Below, in pieces: positions 33,401 to 45,000 of a stretch of 64,000 nucleotides of DNA. The position numbers and the translations under genes are program-made. The DNA lies in assembly GCA_024867545.1 (NCBI GenBank), contig JANFNE010000001.1, forward strand, positions 1,426,001-1,490,000, given 5' to 3'. The notes below the pieces were generated by a model, which worked only from the letters and a program-made list of their open reading frames with translations, did no database searches and was not told the origin of the DNA. Numbering within the stretch: position 1 is the stretch's first letter; each line of letters opens with the position of its first letter. The DNA comes from Phytopythium helicoides. Its lineage: Eukaryota > Oomycota > Peronosporomycetes > Pythiales > Pythiaceae.

Positions 33401-35647
33401 CAGTCTTGGTGATCAGGGGCACATCAAAGTTCTTGGTCGACTGATCTCCTTGCAACGCTCGCTGCAAGTGATAGCGAACAGCGGACTTTTTCCCATCTGC
33501 GACGAACTCATTGACAAGGTCTTTGCCCATCACCTCCTCTTGAGTGTGCTGCGTAATCTTGGCTGCTTTTTGGTTCCAAATATTGATGCGACCTTCTTGG
33601 TCTACCCCAAAGATTGGCGCGTTTGCTGAATCAATGATCCGACTAGTTTCTTTTTCCTGAGCTATACGGACCGTGATGTCTTGGCCAATGCCTACTACAC
33701 CAATCGCTCCACCAAGCTCATCGTATCGAGGAGTCGCGTTCAGCAAGATTTCCAAGCGTCTGCCATCGTTTGTCATCAACGGAAATTCAAAGTTTGCGGT
33801 TTCGATGCCTCCAGTGCCTCAGCAAGCACACGCCCAACATCGTCTTGGAAATCTGGCGGAATGAAACTCTTCACCAAATTGGCACCCAGCACCTCGCTCA
33901 CAGCGTAGCCAGTGATTTGGGCAGCTTTGCGGTTCCAAATCGTCACGCAGCAGTCGCGATCAACGCCAAAAATTGGCGCATTGGCCGTGTCGATAAGACG
34001 CATGTACTCCTGCTCCTGTGCTCGCCGATCAGTGATGTCCTGTCCAATGCCAACAACACCGCAAATGTTGCCAAAATGGTCGTACTTGGGCGTAGCGTTT
34101 AACAAAATATCAAGTTTTCTTCCAGACTTGGTGACCAGCGGGAACTCAAAATTGGCAGTTTCGGTTCCTTCCAGGGCTCGCGAGAGCACTCGTGCTACTG
34201 CGTCACGGTAGTCTGCCGAAATAAAGGTGAACAACTCCTTCCCTATCGCGTCTTCGTTGTCAAACTGCGTGATGGCAGCAGCCTTCTTGTTCCAAATGAT
34301 GACTTCGTAATCACAGTTCACACCAAAGATCGGGGCGTTAGCAGTGTCGATCAGCCGGCTGTACTCGTGCTCCTGGATAATTCGTTCTGTTATGTCTTGG
34401 CCGATGCCAACAACACCAGCCAGTTTTCCTGTATGGTCATATCGAGGAGTTGCATTCAGCAGAATCTCAACCTTGCGTCCGGACTTTGTAATGAGCGGGA
34501 ACTCAAAATTGGCAGTTTCAATCCCTTGGAACGCCTTCTGAAACACCGCTGCCACTGCAGGTCGGAACTCCTCCGAGATCAAAGTCTCAACTAAATCCAT
34601 TCCAATCACCTCCTCTGGAGAGTACTCGCTCGTCAATGACTGCCTTTGTGTTGAAAATGACAACTCGGCCTCGGTGTCCACACCAAAGATGGGGGCGTTC
34701 GCCGTCTCAATGAGCTTTCGATACTCCATCTCCTTGGCGTTACGCTCTGTCACATCTTGTCCAATAGCAACGAGGCCTGCGACGTTCCCACCGGCGTCAA
34801 AGCGCGGCGTCAGACAGAGCAGTATCTCCACGCGAGAGCCAATGGACGTCATGAGCGGCAGCTCGAAGTCTGCACCGGCGATACCCGTCCTCAGGGTTTG
34901 CTCAATGTGCTCTGCCACAACGTCCTGGAAACTCGGGTCCACAATTGGAAGCAGCGGCTCGCCGACCATGTCGTCGCTCGCAAAGCCCGTCATAGATGCC
35001 GTCTTGGCGTTCCAGACCGTGATGTTGGCATCCTTGTCGAGCTCGATGATTGGCGCGTTGGCCTGCGTGAGCACGTTGGCGTACTGCTTCTCCTGCAAGG
35101 TCCACTCTGTGACGTCCTGCCCGATGCCGTAGACGCCGACGCACTTTCCATCCGCGCCGAAGAGCGGCGTCATGTTTGTAAGCATCTGCGCGTTGCGGCC
35201 CGTGGTGGTGCGCAGCGGTATGTGCACCTCTAGCGCGGAAGATCCGTCGGCTATGCACTGCGCGATGGTCTCGACGACGCCCGACTTGCGGTGCGCGCCG
35301 TAGACGAACTTGTGCAGGCGCTTGCCCACGGCCGCGGCCTCCGCGAAGCCCGTGATCTCCGTCATGCGCCTGTTCCAGACCGAGATGCGTCCGTCAGGCC
35401 CCACGCCCACGACCGGCGCGTTGGCCTCGCGCAGCACGCGCAGCACGGCGGGCACCGCGACCACCACGGCCGCGTCAGACGTGGCGCCTGCGAGTCCCAC
35501 GTGATCGTGACGCGGCGCTGCCACGTCGCCACGCCCATCCTCCGCCTGCTCCGGAGGCTGCTGCACCGCTGGCGGCTCCGGCGCTCGGGCGGCGCTGGCG
35601 CTGGCGGCGGCGGCGCTCGCGGCGGCGCGCGCGTCTTCGTCTCCCAT
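27411..35647 (-). CDS. HK1: hybrid histidine kinase with 15 PAS domains, apparent frameshift
   Basis: After one missing base is allowed at 33808-33809, the frame from 35647 to 27411 encodes 2745 residues without introns. Order: Ala-rich start, 15 PAS units of about 120 residues (typical unit NAPIFGVD, then IWN.KAA.IT.Y, then EILLNATPRY, closing VGIGQDIT), dimerisation domain with SHELRTP (His near 1878), ATPase (LLNLLSNAVKFT, DTGIGM, GSGLGL), receiver (VVEDNE, MDCEMPIMDG, MVKPIS), a linker and HPt (SHSLKGSAAYV). The last four residues are CGVM, a CaaX-type prenylation box. It should autophosphorylate and relay His-Asp-His; the ligand of the PAS array is unknown. PAS 3 is misread over about 40 nt by two compensating indels (34627-34671). 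The start is the Met before GDEDARA; an in-frame ATG at 35710 is also present. Confidence 0.9.
30757..32915 (-). repeat. Duplicated two-PAS block inside HK1
   Basis: Blocks 30757-31475 and 32197-32915 (each about 720 bp, two PAS units) are nearly identical and offset by exactly 1440 bp, that is four PAS units. The two intervening PAS units differ. The shared 1440-bp spacing with HK2 points to a four-PAS period as the unit of duplication or gene conversion. Confidence 0.85.
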
Positions 35648-36012
35648 GGCGGCGGGCGCTGGGAAGCGAAACTGCAGTCGGTTGTGCGGAATTCGTAAAA
35701 TCCGTCCCAAAAAAACGTTTTTTTTTCTGTCACTCGGCTAGATCAGGTGCGAGGGCAAGTGGCGACACCTGCGTCAGGAAGCAGCCGCTGCGAACGACCC
35801 AATGACCTGCGTGGAATCGAGAGGCATGTGGTGAGCCCATGGGATATCTCAGGACGTTGTGAGCAGCACCTGCAATCAGCGGCGTGGTCACCGACTTGGT
35901 GGGTGCCGCGGGCGTGTCAGTGTTCAACATGCAAGTGTGTGCTATATTGTTCGTGGCTTAACCTGCCTCAACGAATCCTACCCTGGCAGCCAGCAATAGC
36001 TTGTCTACTGTC
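35648..36012. other. Intergenic between HK1 start and HK2 stop
   Basis: These 365 nt lie upstream of HK1 and downstream of HK2, both on the minus strand, so they hold the HK1 promoter and leader. A poly-A/T tract (near 35708-35727) lies just upstream of the HK1 start. No gene is supported. Confidence 0.5.
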
Positions 36013-39000
36013 TTACATGACGCCGCACGGACGGTCAGTTGGCACTTCGCGAGGTAGCTCCGAGCGCCGCATCGGAGCAGCAGGGGCCGCGGCGGTAGAG
36101 GAAGCCGCGTTAAATGCAAAGTTTCGGCGCAGGTAGCCCTGCAGTAGCCGCTGCTCCCTTCGCAGCAGCGCCAGCGAGTCATCGATCACGCGTCGATGCG
36201 CCGGATCTTCTTCGCCAGTTTCGCGGCTCTCCATCAGCCGCTCACATGCCACCTGTACACGGAACGCCGACTTGGAGACGCGCAATGCCGCGACATAGGC
36301 CGATGAGCCCTTGAGTGAGTGGGCCTCTCGGCGCGTCACCTCAATGTCGTCACGCTCGTAGGCGGCATTGAGACGTCCCATAAGCGACTGCGACGAGAAG
36401 GAGAACTTCTCCAGCAGCGACAGGAACAGCTCTTCCCGACCACCACACTGATTCACGCCGAGCGAAAAGTCGACCGGGTCCCCCTCTGGAATCACGATCG
36501 ACATTGGATCCATCTTTGGCTTTCCCATCGTCGTCGTCGCACCGATCGTCTCAGTTGTGGCACCGATTTTGGACGTGTCAAAAGCCGTCTATAGTGGATT
36601 CTGAAGACGCCTCCCGCTTCATGCGGAGGAGCTGCATGTCATCCGTCAAGCGCTCCGAGCCGCTAATGCTTCCTCGTCTGCTCATAGCGATATCGCTGTC
36701 ATCGCGAGACCACTTCTTTGCCAGTCCCGTCCACAACGCTGGCTCAGGGGTCGGCGCTCTCATGAACGGCGGGTGGCTCCAGTTCGTTGGGTTTGCCTTC
36801 TCCGGAGCGACGACCGAGTCTCCATTATTCGATGGCGGACCCAGCGGCTTCTCCTGGATCGGCAAGGTCATCGACGTCTTGTCCAGCGAGTCTGAAAAGT
36901 CGAGTGGCTTGCCGAGGCCATCACTGACTTCGCGCTGAAGCTGCAGCAGATCGCTCCCTTTTCGCTGCGAAGGACCCTTGTTGCCGGCAACACCCAGGCT
37001 GAAGATCGATGTAATCGGCGGTTGGGCGCGATATGATTGGCCGCCTAGTCTCCCGATGCACATGGGGTCGTCAAGCTCCAGATTTGAGATGGCGCGCGCC
37101 AAGTCCAGCTGTTGCATATGGCGTGAGGCTGGAGTCAGCTTCGTCCACATCTCTGGGGGAGACCGGACTTCACCATCTTCCGCATCGCTATTAAACGAAG
37201 GCATCGGGGTAGGCGCGCCAGGAGCTGGACTTCGTGAGAACTGGCGAGCTCTCAGAGACATCTCTTGGTTGGACGAGAGCAACTGACCATCGCCGCCAGG
37301 TACCTTCTTTGGCGTCCGCGAGCCAAGCATTCCATGCTGTCCAAGGTATCGGACGCGCATCCATTGCTTGATTGCCTTCCGGAGACTGAGCTTCGAGATA
37401 GGCTTGACCATGAACTCGTCCATACCAGCATCTAGACACTTCTGACGGTCGCCACTCATGGCATACGCTGTCAAGCCCAGAATGGGGATCCGAGGCAGCT
37501 GCTTCTTCGTTTCGAATTCGCGAATCATGCCAGTAGGCCGTGTAGCCGTCCATAACAGGCATCTCGCAGTCCATGAAGATGAGGTCGAATTGGTTATGAT
37601 GCGTCATGTAGGCTTTAACCGCCTCCTTTCCATTCACTTCCCATTGCAGAAGGTGGTCATCCTCTTGCAAGAAGCATTTCACGACCTCCCAGTTGAATTC
37701 ATTGTCCTCAACAACGAGAATACGCGCCTGCGCGGGAATCTTCGGATATGGACAGGGTTGTTTGAACTTGACCTTCCTTCGCTGTCAGGAGACAGCATCC
37801 CATCTGCCAGGAACTCCTCAGGGTTCATACAGAGCACGGTTCACATCAATGTCGTCGATCAAACGGACAACAACCGTGAAGATGAAGTTACTCCCCTTGC
37901 CCAGGCGACTCTCGACGTCGATTTGACCGTCCATGAGCTCTACAAGCTGCTTGCAAATTGCAAGACCTAAGCCTGAACCTGTCGGATTGTTCTGCCGGGT
38001 GCGCTCCAACTTTGTGAAGAGTGAGAAAAGTCGTAACTTGTCTTCAGCGTCCATGCCAATACCCGTATCAATGACTTGGAATAGGAGCTTGTTGAAAGTC
38101 GGAGGCAGCTCCGGCGACTGAACGACAGAACAAGTCACAGTGATCGATCCTTCGTTTGTGAACTTGACAGCATTGGAAAGCAAATTCAACAAAACTTGGC
38201 GAAGGCGGACAACGTCGCCGATTACGGTCTTCGGAACGTTCTCTTCGCACTGAAGCTCAAGCTTAATGCCGCGCTCGCGGGCCTTGAACTTGAAGATCTC
38301 GATCGAATAATCGAGAGCTCATGCATCTGGAATGGAGCTGCGGTAATCTCAAGATGACCAGCCTCAATCTTGGACAAGTCCAAGATATCGTTGATGAGAT
38401 TCAGTAGCAGTGAACCGGACACGTACGCCATGTTCACAAAACGCTCAGAAGCGTCATCTAGCTTCTGTTCCTTCAGTAGCTCCAGCATGCCAAGAACGCC
38501 GTTGAGCGGAGTGCGCAGCTCGTGGCTGAATGACGCCAAGAAGTTCACCTTTGCTTCCTCCATCTGCTTTCGAGCAGTGTAGTCCTGACCAACGCCAATT
38601 GCACCGCGAATGTTACCATGCATATCCTTCTTGCTAGACGCATTCACCAACAACACCAAAATGCTGCCTCTCTTGGTTGTCATCGGAAGCTCCATTTCAC
38701 CGACATCAATGCCAATCAGGGCCTGGTTCAGTAGCTGACGAACTTGTTGACGGCTTTCAAGCGTCACAAACGTGTGAACCAACGACAGACCGAGAACAGA
38801 AGACTTGTGGTACCCCGTGATCTCCTCGATCTTCTGGTTCCACTCATTGATACACCCATTCGTGTCAATACCGAAAATCGGCGCGTTCGCCGTATCGATC
38901 AAACGGAAATACTCGTGCTCTTGCGCAATGCGATCCGTAATGTCCTGTCCGATACCGACAACGCCAACAATATTTCCATTCGCATCGTTCCGAGGTGTGG

Positions 39001-42000
39001 CGTTCAGCAAGATCTCAATTCTCGTGCCTGGACGAGTAATGAGAGGAAACTCAAAGTTCGCCGTTTGCACACCCTTCAACGCTTGAGATAACACCTCAGC
39101 AACAACTGGTCGGAACTCGGGCGAGATAAACGTCTCGACGAGGTTTTCTCCCATGACTTCTTCAATCGAGTAGTTGGTGATCTGAGCAGCTTTCCGATTC
39201 CAGATATTGACGCACATGTTCGCATCAACACCGAAAATCGGAGCGTTTGCCGTATCAATCAAACGGGTGTACTCCTGCTCTTGCGCAATACGATCGGTAA
39301 TATCCTGACCGATACCAACCATACCCTTTACTTCACCATGCTCATTGTATCGAGGTGTCGCGTTCAACAGAATCTCAATGCGTCGCCCAGTCTTCGAGAT
39401 CAGTGGAAACTCGAAGTTAGACGTTTCCACGCCGCGAAGCGCTTTCTCAAGCACACTGCGGACGGCTTCGCGGTAACCCTCAGAGATAAACTCCTCCACC
39501 AAGTCCTTGCCAAGCACCTCATCGTTGCTGTAAAGTGTAATGTCCGCAGCCTTGCGGTTCCAAATGTTCACGCAGCCCTTCGAGTCAACACCGAAGATCG
39601 GGGCGTTGGCTGTATCAATGAGCCGCGTGTACTCTTGCTCCTGGGCGATGCGCTCCGTGATGTCCTGACCAATTCCGACCACACCCTTGACTTTACCGTG
39701 CTCATTATATCGTGACGTTGCGTTCAGCAGGATTTCTACACGCCGGCCAGCCTTCGTGATCAGCGGAACTCAAAGTTTGCGGTCTCAATTCCTTCGTTGG
39801 CCTTCAAAAAGACAGAACGGACAGCGTCACGGTAATCCTCGGTGATAAATTTGTCAGCAAGATTCTCTCCCATGACATCAGCTGGGGTATACTGGGTGAT
39901 CTCAGCAGCCTTCTTGTTCCAGATATTGACGCAGCCATTTACATCGACCCCAAAAATCGGTGCGTTCGCGGAATCGATGAGACGAGAGTACTCCTGTTCC
40001 TGGGCAATACGATCAGTGATGTCCTGGCCGATGCCGACAGCGCCGACAATGTTACCGTGTTGATCATACTTCGCCGTCGCGTTCAGCAAAATCTTGAGCT
40101 CACGGCCAGACTTTGTCATCACGGGAATTTCGAAGCTTGTTGTTTCCAATCCTCTCAGTGCTTCGTCCAAAATGCCTCGAACAATATTTTGGACGTAGTC
40201 AGGGATGAAAACGTCGACGTACTGACTGACCAACAACTTCTTCAAACGTGTAGTTCGTGATTTCAGGCAGCCTTGCGATTCAGGATCGTAATTTTCCGTT
40301 CCGTGTCAACACCAAATATTGGCGCATTTGCAGTATCAATCAGTCTGCTATACTCTTGTTCCTGCGCAATGCGGTCCGTGATATCCTGGCCGATACCCAC
40401 CATGCCAATCACCTTGCCGTGCTCGTTGTACCGAGGCGTCGCATTCAGTAGGATTTCCACGCGACGGCCAGCCTTCGTGATCAATGGGAACTCGAAGTTT
40501 GCCGTCTCAACACCGCGCAGCGCCTTGTTCAGCACAAAACCCACAGCTTCTCGGTAGTCCTCCGTGATGAACTCCTCCACCAGATCCTTACCGAGCACCT
40601 CGTCGTTGCTGTACTGCATGATATCGGCAGCCTTCCGGTTCCAAATGTTCACGCGGCCATCAGAGTCGACACCAAAGATCGGCGCGTTCGCCGTGTCAAT
40701 CAAACGCGTGTACTCCTGCTCTTGCGCGATGCGCTCCGTGATATCTTGGCCGATACCCACCATGCCCTTCACCTCACCATGCTCGTTGTAGCGAGGTGTC
40801 GCATTCAGCAGAATCTCGACACGACGACCAGGTCTTCGAGATCAACGGGAACTCGAAGTTCGACGTCTCCACACCTCCGAGAGCCTTGTGCAGCACGCTG
40901 CGAACGGCGTCGCGGTATCCCTCCGAGATGAATTCTTCCACAAGGTCCTTGCCAAGCACCTCATCGTTGCTGTACTGCATGATGTCCGCTGCCTTTCTGT
41001 TCCAGATATTCACGCGGCCCGTCCGAGTCGACACCGAAGATCGGAGCGTTTGCTGTATCAATCAGGCGAGTGTACTCCTGTTCTTGAGCAATGCGCTCCG
41101 TGATGTCCTGACCGATACCCACCATGCCCTTCACTTCGCCGTGCTCGTTGTAGCGAGGAGTGGCGTTCAGCAAGATCTCGACGCGCCGACCCGTCTTCGA
41201 GATCAGCGGGAACTCAAAGTTCGACGTCTCGACACCACCAAGAGCCTTGTGCAGCACGCTGCGCACAGCGTCACGGTACCCTTCGGAAATGAACTCCTCC
41301 ACCAGATCCTTGCCCAGCACCTCATCGTTGCTGTACTGCATAATGTCGGCAGCCTTCCGGTTCCAAATGTTCACACACCCATTCGCGTCCACACCGAAGA
41401 TCGGAGCGTTCGCCGTGTCAATCAGTCGACTGTACTCCTGCTCCTGCGCAATACGCTCTGTAATGTCCTGGCCAATGCCGACCATACCCATCACCTCGCC
41501 CTGCTCGTTATACCGCGGTGTCGCGTTCAGCAGGATCTCGACTCGGCGTCCCGTCTTGGTGATGAGCGGGAACTCGAAGTTCGCCGTCTCCACGCCCTTG
41601 AACGCGGTCTCTAGCACCGAGCGCACAGGCACGCGGTACTCCTCCGAGATGAACTTCTCCACGAGGTCCTCGCCCATCACTTCCTCATTCGTGTACTGGG
41701 TGATCGTCGCAGCCTTGCGATTCCAGATATTCACACGTCCGTTGATGTCCACACCGAAAATGGGTGCATTGGCTGTGTCGATCAGGCGCAGGTACTCTTG
41801 TTCCTGCGCAATGCGGTCAGTGATATCCTGGCCGATACCCACCACGCCAATCACCTTGCCGTGCTCGCTGTACCGAGGCGTCGCATTCAACAGGATTTCC
41901 ACGCGACGGCCAGCCTTCGTGATCAATGGGAACTCAAAGTTCGCCGTCTCAACACCGCGCAGCGCCTTGTTCAGCACAAACCCCACAGCTTCTCGGTAGT

Positions 42001-45000
42001 CCTCCGTGATGAACTCCTCCACCAGATCCTTACCGAGCACCTCGTCGTTGCTGTACTGCATGATATCGGCGGCCTTCCGGTTCCAAATGTTCACGCGGCC
42101 ATCGGAGTCGACACCAAAGATCGGCGCGTTCGCCGTGTCTATCAAACGCGTGTACTCCTGCTCTTGCGCGATGCGCTCCGTGATATCTTGGCCGATACCC
42201 ACCATGCCCTTCACCTCGCCATGCTCGTTGTAGCGAGGTGTCGCATTCAGCAAAATCTCGACACGGCGACCGGTCTTCGAGATCAACGGGAACTCGAAAT
42301 TCGACGTCTCCACACCTCCGAGAGCCTTGTGCAGCACGCTGCGAACGGCGTCGCGGTATCCCTCCGAGATGAATTCTTCCACAAGGTCTTTGCCAAGCAC
42401 CTCATCGTTGCTGTACTGCATGATGTCCGCTGCCTTTCTGTTCCAGATATTCACGCGGCCGTCCGAGTCGACACCGAAGATCGGAGCGTTTGCCGTATCA
42501 ATCAGGCGAGTGTACTCCTGTTCTTGAGCAATGCGCTCCGTGATGTCCTGACCGATACCCACCATGCCCTTCACTTCACCGTGCTCGTTGTAGCGAGGAG
42601 TGGCGTTCAGCAAGATCTCGACGCGCCGACCCGTCTTCGAGATCAGCGGGAACTCAAAGTTCGACGTCTCGACGCCACCAAGAGCCTTGTGCAGCACGCT
42701 GCGCACAGCGTCACGGTACCCTTCGGAAATGAACTCCTCCACCAGGTCCTTGCCCAGCACCTCATCGTTGCTGTACTGCATAATGTCGGCGGCCTTCCGG
42801 TTCCAAATGTTCACACACCCATTCGCGTCCACACCGAAGATCGGAGCGTTCGCCGTGTCAATTAGTCGACTGTACTCCTGCTCCTGCGCAATACGCTCTG
42901 TAATGTCCTGGCCAATGCCGACCATACCCATCACCTCGCCCTGCTCGTTATACCGCGGCGTCGCGTTCAGCAGGATCTCGACTCGGCGTCCCGTCTTGGT
43001 GATGAGCGGGAACTCGAAGTTCGCCGTCTCCACGCCCTTGAACGCGGTCTCTAACACCGAGCGCACAGGCACGCGGTACTCCTCCGAGATGAACTTCTCC
43101 ACGAGGTCCTCGCCCATCACTTCCTCATTCGTGTACTGGGTGATCGTCGCAGCCTTGCGATTCCAGATATTCACACGTCCGTTGATGTCCACACCGAAAA
43201 TGGGTGCATTGGCTGTGTCGATCAGGCGCAGGTACTCTTGTTCCTGCGCAATGCGGTCAGTGATATCCTGGCCGATACCCACCATACCAATCACCTTGCC
43301 GTGCTCGTTGTACCGAGGCGTCGCATTCAACAGAATTTCCACGCGACGGCCAGCCTTCGTGATCAATGGAAACTCAAAGTTCGCCGTCTCAACACCGCGC
43401 AGCGCCTTGTTCAGCACAAAACCCACAGCTTCTCGGTAGTCCTCCGTGATGAACTCCTCCACCAGATCCTTACCGAGCACCTCGTCGTTGCTGTACTGCA
43501 TGATATCGGCGGCCTTCCGGTTCCAAATGTTCACGCGGCCATCGGAGTCGACACCAAAGATCGGCGCGTTCGCCGTGTCTATCAAACGCGTGTACTCCTG
43601 CTCTTGCGCGATGCGCTCCGTGATATCTTGGCCGATACCCACCATGCCCTTCACCTCGCCATGCTCGTTGTAGCGAGGTGTCGCATTCAGCAAAATCTCG
43701 ACACGGCGACCGGTCTTCGAGATCAACGGGAACTCGAAGTTCGACGTCTCCACACCTCCGAGAGCCTTGTGCAGCACGCTGCGAACGGCGTCGCGGTATC
43801 CCTCCGAGATGAATTCTTCCACAAGGTCTTGCCAAGCACCTCATCGTTGCTGTACTGCATGATGTCCGCTGCCTTTCTGTTCCAGATATTCACGCGGCCG
43901 TCCGAGTCGACACCGAAGATCGGAGCGTTTGCCGTATCAATCAGGCGAGTGTACTCCTGTTCTTGAGCAATGCGCTCCGTGATGTCCTGACCGATACCCA
44001 CCATGCCCTTCACTTCACCGTGCTCGTTGTAGCGAGGAGTGGCGTTCAGCAAGATCTCGACGCGCCGACCCGTCTTCGAGATCAGCGGGAACTCAAAGTT
44101 CGACGTCTCGACGCCACCAAGAGCCTTGTGCAGCACGCTGCGCACAGCGTCACGGTACCCTTCGGAAATGAACTCCTCCACCAGGTCCTTGCCCAGCACC
44201 TCATCGTTGCTGTACTGCATAATGTCGGCGGCCTTCCGGTTCCAAATGTTCACGCACCCATTCGCGTCCACGCCGAAGATCGGAGCGTTCGCCGTGTCAA
44301 TCAGTCGACTGTACTCCTGCTCCTGCGCAATACGCTCTGTAATGTCCTGGCCAATGCCGACCATACCCATCACTTCGCCCTGCTCGTTATACCGCGGCGT
44401 CGCGTTCAGCAGGATCTCGACTCGGCGTCCCGTCTTGGTGATGAGCGGGAACTCGAAGTTCGCCGTCTCCACGCCCTTGAACGCGGTCTCTAGCACCGAG
44501 CGCACAGGCACGCGGTACTCCTCCGAGATGAACTTCTCCACGAGGTCCTCGCCCATCACTTCCTCATTCGTGTACTGGGTGATCGTCGCAGCCTTGCGAT
44601 TCCAGATATTCACACGTCCGTTGATGTCCACACCGAAAATGGGTGCATTGGCTGTGTCGATCAGGCGCAGGTACTCTTGTTCCTGCGCAATGCGGTCCGT
44701 GATATCCTGGCCGATACCCACCATACCAATCACCTTGCCGTGCTCGTTGTACCGAGGCGTCGCATTCAACAGAATTTCCACGCGACGGCCAGCCTTCGTG
44801 ATCAATGGAAACTCAAAGTTCGCCGTCTCAACACCGCGCAGCGCCTTGTTCAGCACAAACCCCACAGCTTCTCGGTAGTCCTCCGTGATGAACTCCTCCA
44901 CCAGATCCTTACCGAGCACCTCGTCGTTGCTGTACTGCATGATATCGGCGGCCTTCCGGTTCCAAATGTTCACGCGGCCATCGAGTCGACACCAAAGATC

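Noticed and set aside
36580..44983. Programmed ribosomal frameshifting to explain the HK2 breaks
   Set aside because: Both directions of shift occur at 12 unlike sites, with no common slippery sequence. Homopolymer consensus error or mutation fits better.
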